Shown here: piece by piece, positions 35,625 through 43,464 of the stretch
Layout of the letters: the number at the start of each line of letters is the position of its first letter
Numbering within the stretch: position 1 is the stretch's first letter
Assembly: GCA_913051545.1 (NCBI GenBank)
Contig: CAJXCD010000011.1
Coordinates: forward strand, 1-46,252
DNA length: 46,252 nt
Reading direction: 5' to 3'
Origin: an uncultured Chloroflexota bacterium
GTDB taxonomy: Bacteria > Chloroflexota > Dehalococcoidia > Lucifugimonadales > CAJXCD01
Made by a program: the position numbers and the translations under genes
Notes under the pieces: generated by a model
Databases searched by the model: none
Told to the model about the DNA's origin: nothing
The model's input: the letters and a program-made list of their open reading frames with translations, nothing else

Positions 35625-37316
35625 ATGAGTACCGTATCCTCAAAATTTAAACAGCTCTCTAAAGACCAAAAGAGAATTATCCGCGGATGGTGTATGTATG
35701 ACTGGGCAAATTCTGGATTTGCTACCAGCGCTGGAGCTGCAATTTTACCAATATATTTTGTGACTCTCTTTAAAGACGCTTTTGGTCCTGAAGTAGACAT
35801 TTTAGGTTTTACTCTCACCGGTAGCTCAACCTGGAGTCTTGGTGTTGCTTTCTCAACAGCATTAGTTGCATTCAGCAGCCCCATTCTAGGAGTCATCGCT
35901 GACAGAACCGCAATCAAAAATCGTCTATTAAGAATATACACAGTCGCAGGAGCATTATTTGCTCTGTTAAGTTTCTTTTCAGCATACACTTCCGCACCAT
36001 GGGCATGGGCAATAGGTTGTTTCATAATAGCCAATGTAGGGTTCGTAGGAGGTACAGTATTTTACAATTCCTTACTCCCTCACCTAGCATCAAGAGACCT
36101 ATTGGACGATATAAGTAGTCGTGGATTCGCTTATGGGTACATTGGTGGCGGATTACTACTACTGATTCACTTAGTTATGATCATGGTATTTAGTGGAACA
36201 GAACACGCAGACTTGGTAACAAGAATAGCCCTAGGATCCGTTGGCTTGTGGTGGTTTGGATGGTCAATATGGACGTTCAGAACGGTACCAGAACCACCTA
36301 TTTCAAATCCAATCACTGGCCTTACACCAGTTAAAGCAGCCAAATTTGCAATATCAGGGTTAAAGAAATCTCTCCGTGAAATACGCAAATTCAGAGTATT
36401 GTCACTGTTCCTCGTATCATACCTTCTTTTCAATGATGGCATTCAAACAGTTCTTACCATAGCTGGTGCTTTCGCAGCCGACACGCTCGGTATATCCCTC
36501 GAATTTAATGTGGCAACCGTTTTAATCATCCAATTTATAGCTGCGCCTGGAGCTATGCTATTTAGTATATTATCTGAAAGGATTTCAACTAAAGGTGCCC
36601 TGAGAATTTCATTGATAGGATGGTGTTTGCTACTTATAATGGGTATAGGATTCGCACCTCTGAAACCGGCTGGGCCTGACGACTTTGACTATCATTTGAA
36701 AGAGACAATTAGAGGTGAATACGTCTTAGAAGCTGAACCGGAATTGTCTGATAATAAAGATGATACAGCTTGGGAAGAATCACACAAAAACATCCTTACT
36801 TTAAGTACTTTCAATAACTCATCTGCTTCTGATTTGATTAGAATCGTAAGCGAATCAGAAAAATCCAGATTCAGTGTTTACGTTACAGGTGGTTCACTTG
36901 ACGGTAGTAATGCCATAGGCTCTAAGCATCCCTCCGTTTTAGGAGATGGTTTAATAGACTGGTGGCCCGAAACTCTAAGAAAATTTGTATGGAACCCACT
37001 CAATATATCAGTCGGATTCCAATGGCTTATATTAGGTGCCCTAGCTGGTCTAGTGCTTGGAGGAAGCCAGGCACTTGCCCGTAGCCTTTTTGCTCAAATG
37101 ACTCCAGAAAAGCGAAGTACTGAATTTTTTTCTTTCTTTGGATTTGTTGGGAAAGCTTCGGCCGTAATAGGGCCTATGATATATATGCTGGTTACAGGAA
37201 TCCTAGACACCAGAGCAGCTGTACTCATGCTATTAATCACTATCCTATGTGGAATCATCATGCTCAAATGGGTAAATGTTGAAGAAGGACAAAGAATAGC
37301 TAAATTAGAAGAATAG
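35625..37316 (+). CDS. MFS transporter of the UMF1/Atg22-like family
   Basis: The N-terminal signature GWCMYDWANSGFATSAGAAI marks the UMF1 (Atg22-like, BtlA) branch of the major facilitator superfamily. About twelve hydrophobic segments are spread over 563 residues, with QALARSLFAQMTPEKRSTEFF as the conserved late loop. Residues 348-460 form a hydrophilic insertion of roughly 110 residues (acidic, then FSVYVTGGSLDGSN and a Trp-rich stretch) between membrane segments. This is larger than the usual loop and may be an extracytoplasmic domain. GGAG precedes the ATG. An exact plus-strand TATAAT at 35575-35580 could be its -10 box, though no -35 fits. The substrate is unknown; eukaryotic relatives export amino acids. 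Confidence 0.85.
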   Translation: MSTVSSKFKQLSKDQKRIIRGWCMYDWANSGFATSAGAAILPIYFVTLFKDAFGPEVDILGFTLTGSSTWSLGVAFSTALVAFSSPILGVIADRTAIKNRLLRIYTVAGALFALLSFFSAYTSAPWAWAIGCFIIANVGFVGGTVFYNSLLPHLASRDLLDDISSRGFAYGYIGGGLLLLIHLVMIMVFSGTEHADLVTRIALGSVGLWWFGWSIWTFRTVPEPPISNPITGLTPVKAAKFAISGLKKSLREIRKFRVLSLFLVSYLLFNDGIQTVLTIAGAFAADTLGISLEFNVATVLIIQFIAAPGAMLFSILSERISTKGALRISLIGWCLLLIMGIGFAPLKPAGPDDFDYHLKETIRGEYVLEAEPELSDNKDDTAWEESHKNILTLSTFNNSSASDLIRIVSESEKSRFSVYVTGGSLDGSNAIGSKHPSVLGDGLIDWWPETLRKFVWNPLNISVGFQWLILGALAGLVLGGSQALARSLFAQMTPEKRSTEFFSFFGFVGKASAVIGPMIYMLVTGILDTRAAVLMLLITILCGIIMLKWVNVEEGQRIAKLEE

Positions 37317-37402
37317 TCCAATTCTACACTACCCTATTGAAAGGCATAAATTCAGTGTTAGGTTAAGTCTTGTAAGGAATCAATATAGTTAAATAAATAC
37401 GG

Positions 37403-37408
37403 TAAAAT
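37403..37408 (+). promoter_or_regulatory. -10 box of a leaderless queD transcript (candidate)
   Basis: TAAAAT ends six bases before the queD ATG at 37415, and no ribosome binding site lies between. The -35 region at the expected spacing (TCAATA, 37380-37385) is poor, so this is weaker than the rsfS case. Confidence 0.35.
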
Positions 37409-37414
37409 AGATCT

Positions 37415-37822
37415 ATGCACTACCATAAAATAACAAGAACGGTACATTTTTCGTACGGACACAGGATTGTCGGTCATAACGGCAAATGTAGAAACCTACA
37501 CGGCCATAACGGCATAGTAGAAGTGGATGTGGAATCCAACAATCTAAACGATCTGGGAATGGTAATGGATTTCGGAAGCCTTAAAGATATAGTTAAAAAA
37601 TGGATAACTGAGAATTTTGACCATCGAATGATCCTACATAAAGATGATCCGGCCGTCCTAAGTCTTACTGAATTAAATGAACCCTTATATATCCTGAAGG
37701 ATAACCCGACTGCTGAAAATCTAGCACAGACTATCTATAAAGTATTACGCTCCTTAGATTTAAATGTGACAGAAGTTCGATTCTGGGAGACACTGGACAG
37801 TAAAGCATCGTATTCGGACTAG
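37415..37822 (+). CDS. queD: 6-carboxytetrahydropterin synthase / 6-pyruvoyl-tetrahydropterin synthase family (QueD-like)
   Basis: This 135-residue enzyme acts on dihydroneopterin triphosphate in the first committed step of queuosine synthesis, or a related pterin reaction. The zinc ligands His16, His29 and His31 (YGHR and LHGHN), the catalytic Cys25 (GKCRN) and the late Glu in VRFWETLDSKASY are all present. Length is normal. No queC, queE or folE lies nearby, so the pathway assignment rests on the family only. Confidence 0.88.
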   Translation: MHYHKITRTVHFSYGHRIVGHNGKCRNLHGHNGIVEVDVESNNLNDLGMVMDFGSLKDIVKKWITENFDHRMILHKDDPAVLSLTELNEPLYILKDNPTAENLAQTIYKVLRSLDLNVTEVRFWETLDSKASYSD

Positions 37823-37878
37823 GGAACAGAGAATTATTGTACCTCTGCAATTATCATAGCTAAAATGGAGTAACCATT

Positions 37879-38619
37879 ATGGGATATTCACTTTACGAAC
37901 GCCTGATAAAAAATACTTCCACCACCACACGTATTTCCAGTACCATTGGAATACTATTGATAGTTGTAGTGATTATATTTGTTCTACCAGCATTAACCCC
38001 AAAAACTTCGCAGGAACTATATGAAGAAGACCGAATAAAAATACATAAAGCGATTCTCGTATACATCACAGGCTACAGTCCAATGAAGACACACACCGAA
38101 AACGTCAGTATGCCAGGACAGGTTGCTAATACACAATTGGATGTATATCCAACTAAAGCCAGAACGATGTCAGGTACTATAAACGCAATCATGGAAAAAG
38201 ATGCCGGTAATGATCCAATTTTGATGAACCCTGAACAATCTGTTCCAGGCGGAGCTAAAAGACAGTCATTTATGCCTGCATGGGAAGATGTGGATGGGGA
38301 CAGTAAGCGTAGAATTGGAAACGACATCCTCTACCACCATTCAGCCTATCCGGATCCAGTCGTAGATCATTGGAATACTTCAAAGGTCACATTCGAAGAA
38401 ATCGATTACGTAGTTGATAGCAGAGTCTGGTTTATAGATATTGATTTGCTACTAGAAAAAAATTACCTAGAGGAGATGCCTCTATCAGCTTCAAGAGATA
38501 ACTCAGATACAGGAAATGGTAGCTATAGCTGGTTTGTGGACGAAGATTTCACTGTTAAAAGCCTACTTCACAAATATCCCGTCCCGGGGAATACCGGATT
38601 CCAAGGCGTATATCCCTAA
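37879..38619 (+). CDS. Membrane-anchored extracellular protein of unknown function
   Basis: The protein (246 residues) follows a GGAG site eight bases before the ATG. Residues 1-18 are cytoplasmic, 20-41 form one transmembrane segment (IGILLIVVVIIFVLPAL), and the remaining 205 residues should lie outside. The exported part contains a helical stretch, a small YP/WEDVDGDSKRR segment reminiscent of calcium loops, and a possible beta-rich end rich in Trp and Tyr. I recognise no family. It follows queD by 56 bp on the same strand and converges with the ABC permease gene. Confidence 0.65.
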   Translation: MGYSLYERLIKNTSTTTRISSTIGILLIVVVIIFVLPALTPKTSQELYEEDRIKIHKAILVYITGYSPMKTHTENVSMPGQVANTQLDVYPTKARTMSGTINAIMEKDAGNDPILMNPEQSVPGGAKRQSFMPAWEDVDGDSKRRIGNDILYHHSAYPDPVVDHWNTSKVTFEEIDYVVDSRVWFIDIDLLLEKNYLEEMPLSASRDNSDTGNGSYSWFVDEDFTVKSLLHKYPVPGNTGFQGVYP

Positions 38620-38696
38620 ATGTTAAAGTGAAGTCTGGTGAAAACGAAACCAACCTTGATTAGTCTACATCCACACAACAACTCCATCTGGATAAT

Positions 38697-39713
38697 TTAG
38701 GTATTTCCTCTACCACTTCCAGTAAGCTTTATACGGGGATCTACTACTACAAGCATTAGGTCTGAAATAAGTACCCCAATTACGCCAAGAGATGCATACA
38801 TAAGTATTGATGTCCCTACCAGTTCCATGTCCTCATTTAATAGTGCATCCAAAAGAGTAGGTCCAAGGGTAGGTAGACTTAAGACAACGGATACGATCGC
38901 GTCTCCACTAAGTAGTCCAGGCAACATACCACCTATGCCACTAATTAACGGGTTAATTGCTAACCTAAGAGGATATTTGACAACTACCTTCCAGCTGGCC
39001 ATACCTTTTGCCCTTGCAGTTATGACGTAGGGTTTTTGCAATTCATCCAAAAGGTTGTTCCTCATAATACGTATCAAGCCTGCTGTACCTGCTGTACCTA
39101 TCACGATTCCCGGAATTATCAAGTGCTGGATTAGGTCGAGTGCCCTAGCGATACTCCACGGGGCTGTTAAGTATTCTCCTGAAAACAGTCCACCTACACT
39201 CATATCAAAATATGCAAAAAGTACGTACATCAAAACAAGGCCTAAAAGAAAGTCTGGAATTGCTAATCCCATAAAACCAGCGAAAGTAAATACGTAATCT
39301 CCTATAGAGTTCTTTCTAATAGCTGAATATATCCCTACAGGTATCGCCCAAACCCAGACCAAAATCGTAGTAAATAATGCTAAGAATATCGTGAATGGTA
39401 ACCGCTCATTTATCACTCGAGCAACTGATTTGTTATTAGACCAAGAATACCCAAATTCCCCTGTACTAATGATGCCCCATATCCAATCCCAGTACTGAAC
39501 TATCAGTGGACGATCAAGACCCCAATATTCTCGAAGAACTGCCATACTTTCATAAGATCTACCTGGAGCCATACCTCCCCGTTCATGCATCCTTTGGAGA
39601 TAAGCTGTTACCGCATCTCCTTCAGGCAATTGGGCTATGATAAAGGTGAGAAAAGAAATCACAAAGAGAGTGAACACAGCTATTAAAACGCGTCTAACTA
39701 TGTAAGAAGCCAC
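38697..39713 (-). CDS. ABC transporter permease, DppB/OppB family (orphan)
   Basis: This 338-residue membrane protein has the N-terminal signature YIVRRVLIAVFTLFVISFLTF and six hydrophobic segments. The EAA-type cytoplasmic loop is YVITARAKGMASWKVVVKYPLR. It belongs to the first permease subunit of peptide/nickel/opine-type importers. It starts at a GTG. The second permease, the two ATPases and the substrate-binding lipoprotein that normally accompany it are absent from the flanks. It is convergent with the gene before it and divergent from the hydrolase after it. Either the transporter parts are encoded elsewhere or the operon has been broken. Confidence 0.9.
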   Translation of the reverse strand: MASYIVRRVLIAVFTLFVISFLTFIIAQLPEGDAVTAYLQRMHERGGMAPGRSYESMAVLREYWGLDRPLIVQYWDWIWGIISTGEFGYSWSNNKSVARVINERLPFTIFLALFTTILVWVWAIPVGIYSAIRKNSIGDYVFTFAGFMGLAIPDFLLGLVLMYVLFAYFDMSVGGLFSGEYLTAPWSIARALDLIQHLIIPGIVIGTAGTAGLIRIMRNNLLDELQKPYVITARAKGMASWKVVVKYPLRLAINPLISGIGGMLPGLLSGDAIVSVVLSLPTLGPTLLDALLNEDMELVGTSILMYASLGVIGVLISDLMLVVVDPRIKLTGSGRGNT

Positions 39714-39909
39714 TTCTTAACCTCACTCTTTAATTTCCCGTAAATCATTGTCCAAATCATTTACGTCAATCTACACCTAAATATCTGAATTTACAATTCT
39801 GAATACTAAGTTTGTGTCCATGACAGACATTGAACAATAGATCAGGGACAACCTGCTCTCACATACAACTATGCTAACATACCTCCGACCTTGAAGTATG
39901 GAGGCTATC

Positions 39910-40716
39910 ATGGACGTTAAATCTGAATTAGTGAATATTAATGGCTCAAGGTTTTATTACGAAATCGCAGGCCAGGGTGATACTTTAGTATTGATACATG
40001 GATCCTCAACAGATACCCGAATGTGGGACGATCAGTTCAGACCGTTTTCGGAACATTTCCAAGTCTTACGTTATGACATGCGAGGGCATGGACAATCCGA
40101 TCAACCCACCGATGAACCATATAGCCATGCATCTGATCTCAATATGCTACTAGAGCATCTGGACATTAAAAAAGCACATGTAGCTGGGCTTTCTTCCGGG
40201 GGCACAGCTGTTATAGATTTCGCACTGCTTCATCCTGATAAGACATCCAGTCTAATCCCTATATCAGCCGGACCAACTGGCAGGCCCAGCACAAAGAGTT
40301 CTACACACGAAATTGATAAAGCCATAAGGTTAGCTTTTAATACGTCAGGGAAACCTGCTGCTAGCAAAATAGCATACGAACATCCCGTATTTAATCCTGC
40401 GGTAATGAACCCTTTGTCATCAAAAAGAATGAAACAGTATCTGGATGAGGCTAAAGATTGGTGGCGAATGTCACGTAAAGACCCCGGAAATTTTGAGGAA
40501 CCATCCCAAATCACACGTCTAAACGAAATATCAGTACCTACGCTGGTTATCGTAGGAGAATTAGACATACCGGAAATGGGACCGGCTTCGGACAGTATAG
40601 TTAATGGAATCCCAGAAGCTAGGAAAGTATCCATGCTAAACTGCGGTCATATGGTAAACATGGAAGATCCAAATACATTCAATAGGATACTTCTAGAATT
40701 TCTTAGACAGATATGA
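39910..40716 (+). CDS. Alpha/beta-fold hydrolase
   Basis: This 268-residue hydrolase has the oxyanion motif LIHGSSTDTRMWD, the DMRGHGQSD strand and the nucleophile elbow GLSSGG. An acid residue lies in VIVGELDIPEMG and the catalytic His in NCGHMVNMEDP. It fits the broad family of esterases, lactonases and dehalogenase-like enzymes. The open frame begins at an ATG at 39898, but that codon overlaps the ribosome binding site GGAGG (39900-39904), which serves the ATG at 39910 with five-base spacing. It lies 21 bp upstream of the methylaspartate ammonia-lyase gene on the same strand, so the two probably form an operon. A role in hydrolysing a related thioester, lactone or ester is possible. Confidence 0.85.
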   Translation: MDVKSELVNINGSRFYYEIAGQGDTLVLIHGSSTDTRMWDDQFRPFSEHFQVLRYDMRGHGQSDQPTDEPYSHASDLNMLLEHLDIKKAHVAGLSSGGTAVIDFALLHPDKTSSLIPISAGPTGRPSTKSSTHEIDKAIRLAFNTSGKPAASKIAYEHPVFNPAVMNPLSSKRMKQYLDEAKDWWRMSRKDPGNFEEPSQITRLNEISVPTLVIVGELDIPEMGPASDSIVNGIPEARKVSMLNCGHMVNMEDPNTFNRILLEFLRQI

Positions 40717-40737
40717 AATGAACAACATTAAGATAAT

Positions 40738-41979
40738 ATGAAAATTACAGACTGCGACTTTCTACCTATAGAAGGTGGCTGGTACCTAGATGATAAAGCT
40801 GCCATCGAGTCAGATGCAGTTTCAGATTATTACCTCCTTAAAGGTAAACCCAAAACCAAGGGTTTCCGAAGTGTGCGCGAACCAGGATCTGGAGTAGGAG
40901 TACTTTTACACTTAGAAACTGGTCAAAACGTATACGGCGAAGGCACCAGCGTAACTTATGCAGGAACCGCCGGAAGAGATCCTATACTACGTCTACAAGA
41001 TTTGGACAGTGGATTAAGACAGCATCTCAGCAATTTATTGATCGGAAATAAAGTAACAGATTTTCTTCCTCTGTGTGATGCTGTAGAAAACCTATCTTAC
41101 ATGGGGAATAAGTTACATACCGGACTCAGATACGCCGTCAGTCAAGCATTGTTGGAAGGTTTAGCACTAGCACGGGAGTGTACAAAAATGGAATCTCTGG
41201 CTGAGATACTGGAAATAACTCCTTCAACGGAAAGATTGAAATTTGGTATTCAGGGAGGAGAAGACCGATATGTTTCTGTAGACAAGGCAATATATCGTAG
41301 GGTAGACGCATTCCCACATGCTCTCATCCATCATAAAGAATGCGATCTTGGGGAAAATGGCGATTCACTAGTGTCGTACACAAAATGGATCAAGAATAGG
41401 TTAGTAGAACACGGCATTGAAGAATCTTACCACCCAACAATACATTTTGACTGCTATGGCACCCTCGGTCGGGCATTTAATTGGGACATGGGGAAAGTAG
41501 CTGATTACATAGTACGGCTTGAAAAAACGGTTTCTCCCTACCGCTTGCAAATTGAATCACCTATAGAAATGGACTCACAATCTAGTCAAATAATGTCTTT
41601 GGGCAGCCTGAAAAATAATCTGTCACAACTAGGCAGTAAAGTTACCTTGATCGCTGACGAGTGGTGCAATACTCTTGAAGATGTAATCCGGTTTTCAGAA
41701 GCTGGGGTTGTCCATATGATCCAAGTTAAAATGCCCGATTTGGGTGCTATAACACAAAGTGCTAAAGCCGTTATGGAAATCAAGAAACGTGGCTTACTAG
41801 CATACCTAGGGGGTAGTTGTAATGAAACTGATCTCAACGCTAAAAATACGGTCCACGTAGCTTTAGCTACAAGTGCCGACCAAGTTCTTGCAAAACCAGG
41901 CATGGGTGTTGACGAAGGCATATCCATAATGCGCAACGAAGAATCCAGGATAAGGGCACTTATTAAATCCAGTATCTAA
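40738..41979 (+). CDS. Methylaspartate ammonia-lyase
   Basis: The enzyme belongs to the enolase superfamily and releases ammonia from threo-3-methyl-L-aspartate to give mesaconate. The length (413) equals that of the Clostridium tetanomorphum enzyme, and the known active-site residues sit at the same numbers as I recall them. These are Gln172, His194, metal ligands Asp238, Glu273 and Asp307 (FHFDCYG-type, QIESP, LIADEWC), then Gln329, catalytic Lys331 (QVKMPDLG) and Cys361 (GGSCNET). The end VLAKPGMGVDEG is also conserved. No glutamate mutase or mesaconase genes lie nearby, so its pathway (glutamate fermentation, methylaspartate cycle or use of a related amino acid) is unresolved. Confidence 0.9.
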   Translation: MKITDCDFLPIEGGWYLDDKAAIESDAVSDYYLLKGKPKTKGFRSVREPGSGVGVLLHLETGQNVYGEGTSVTYAGTAGRDPILRLQDLDSGLRQHLSNLLIGNKVTDFLPLCDAVENLSYMGNKLHTGLRYAVSQALLEGLALARECTKMESLAEILEITPSTERLKFGIQGGEDRYVSVDKAIYRRVDAFPHALIHHKECDLGENGDSLVSYTKWIKNRLVEHGIEESYHPTIHFDCYGTLGRAFNWDMGKVADYIVRLEKTVSPYRLQIESPIEMDSQSSQIMSLGSLKNNLSQLGSKVTLIADEWCNTLEDVIRFSEAGVVHMIQVKMPDLGAITQSAKAVMEIKKRGLLAYLGGSCNETDLNAKNTVHVALATSADQVLAKPGMGVDEGISIMRNEESRIRALIKSSI

Positions 41980-42051
41980 ACTCCATCGTTGTTAACTTAA
42001 ATTCACTTCTCTGTCAGAACTGTAAAAATATGTCATTAAAAGGAGGATGTT

Positions 42052-43425
42052 ATGAATTCAGACATTGAATCTAAAACCACGAAAATATTATTTATGGATG
42101 ACGAAGATATTTTCTACATGAGTGGTCTCGAAAGAATTATTCATACGGCATATAAACACCCTGACAACCCACTGATTGCTGCAGATCAGCCCTGGGAAGA
42201 CAACGTAATAATGGGCGGAACTGTGAGGAAGGAAGGAGACCTCTACAGAATGTGGTATCAAGGTCTCAAGAACAATTCTATTCACTCAAAACTAGGGCTT
42301 TATGCAGAAAGTTCAGATGGTATTCACTGGGAAAAACCTGACTTAGGATTACATAAAGATTCTACTGGCAGTTACAGTAACAACCTGTACCTAAACATTG
42401 AACGAAATGATCATAACTTTAGCGTTATGCATACACCTCACATGGGTAAAGGAAAGAAATATACCCTTCTTTCCTACGGTCGGGAACGACCAAAAGAATC
42501 GGCACCTGACGGATATTACATAGCGTTTTCTGACGACGGAATATGTTGGAAAGACGGTGCTAACTATCCTGTGATTCCAGGACACCAGGACGTAGGATGG
42601 TTCACATTTGACAATAAGACCAATATATTTAGGGGTGTTGTTAAAACATTCCTGATAATAGGAAATTTCAAACGCAGATCAGTGATGTATACTCAAAGCA
42701 AAGATGGGTTTAACTGGGACTTACCATATCCTGTAGTTCTACCTGACGCCGTGGACGAGGAATGGACTGATGGACGAGAGGGCCACAACACTCAATTTTA
42801 CGGTATGCCTATATTCAGATATGAATCTATGCTGCTGGGATTTCTACAGGTGTTTAAATGTACCGGAGGTAATGTAATAGGCGGCGCATCTATGGACGGA
42901 ACTACTGATGTCCAACTTGTTTGTAGCAGAGATGGCAAATCGTGGAAACGTGTCGGTGATCGAAGTCCAATTCTAGAACGGGGTAATAATGGTGAATGGG
43001 ATTGGGGCATAGTCCAAACCGGACATTCGTTGGTGTCAGATTCGGAAGAATTGCGTATATACTACTACGGTTCTAGTTTTAGACACGGACAATCAGAACC
43101 AGGATGTAAAAATATTGGCATGGCATCTTGGCCTAAAGACAGGATAGTTGGACTGAGGGCTGGAACCAGAGGCGGAGAAATACGTATACCGTTAATTGGT
43201 TCAGCAACTCAACTACATATAAATGCTAATGCAGCAGGTGGGAAAATCACTGCGAATATCACGAACAGTGATGGAGTCTCTATATACGAATCAAATACTT
43301 GTCATATAGCTACCGACTCTCTAAACCACACAGTGAACCTACATAACTACGTTGCGCCTACTGAATCTGTGTTCTTAAATTTACAAATGGTGGACGCAGA
43401 GATATTTTCAGTTTTTTGGGAGTAA
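42052..43425 (+). CDS. Beta-propeller glycoside hydrolase-like protein (GH32/43/130 fold)
   Basis: AAGGAGG lies close before the ATG. The first 370 residues show repeated propeller-blade patterns with aromatic and Asp-rich turns: YRMWYQGL, LGLYAESSDGIHWEKPDLG, YYIAFSDDGICWKDG, VMYTQSKDGFNWDLPYPV and QLVCSRDGKSWKRVGDR. SxDGxxW elements of this kind are typical of five-bladed glycosidases and their relatives. The C-terminal 85 residues (GGEIRIPLIG onward) form a separate beta-domain. That domain is similar in pattern to the truncated gene at the right edge of the window. No catalytic residues can be assigned with certainty. There is no signal peptide, so it should act in the cytoplasm. It converges on the GH32 gene. 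Confidence 0.72.
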   Translation: MNSDIESKTTKILFMDDEDIFYMSGLERIIHTAYKHPDNPLIAADQPWEDNVIMGGTVRKEGDLYRMWYQGLKNNSIHSKLGLYAESSDGIHWEKPDLGLHKDSTGSYSNNLYLNIERNDHNFSVMHTPHMGKGKKYTLLSYGRERPKESAPDGYYIAFSDDGICWKDGANYPVIPGHQDVGWFTFDNKTNIFRGVVKTFLIIGNFKRRSVMYTQSKDGFNWDLPYPVVLPDAVDEEWTDGREGHNTQFYGMPIFRYESMLLGFLQVFKCTGGNVIGGASMDGTTDVQLVCSRDGKSWKRVGDRSPILERGNNGEWDWGIVQTGHSLVSDSEELRIYYYGSSFRHGQSEPGCKNIGMASWPKDRIVGLRAGTRGGEIRIPLIGSATQLHINANAAGGKITANITNSDGVSIYESNTCHIATDSLNHTVNLHNYVAPTESVFLNLQMVDAEIFSVFWE

Positions 43426-43464
43426 GACTCAGTCAAGAGATATACTTCAAACCGATAAAGTCGA

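Noticed and set aside
35536-35643. N-terminal extension of RsfS from an upstream start at 35643
   Set aside because: The extra 36 residues are unlike the family and a consensus promoter lies inside that stretch, so the ATG at 35535 is the start.
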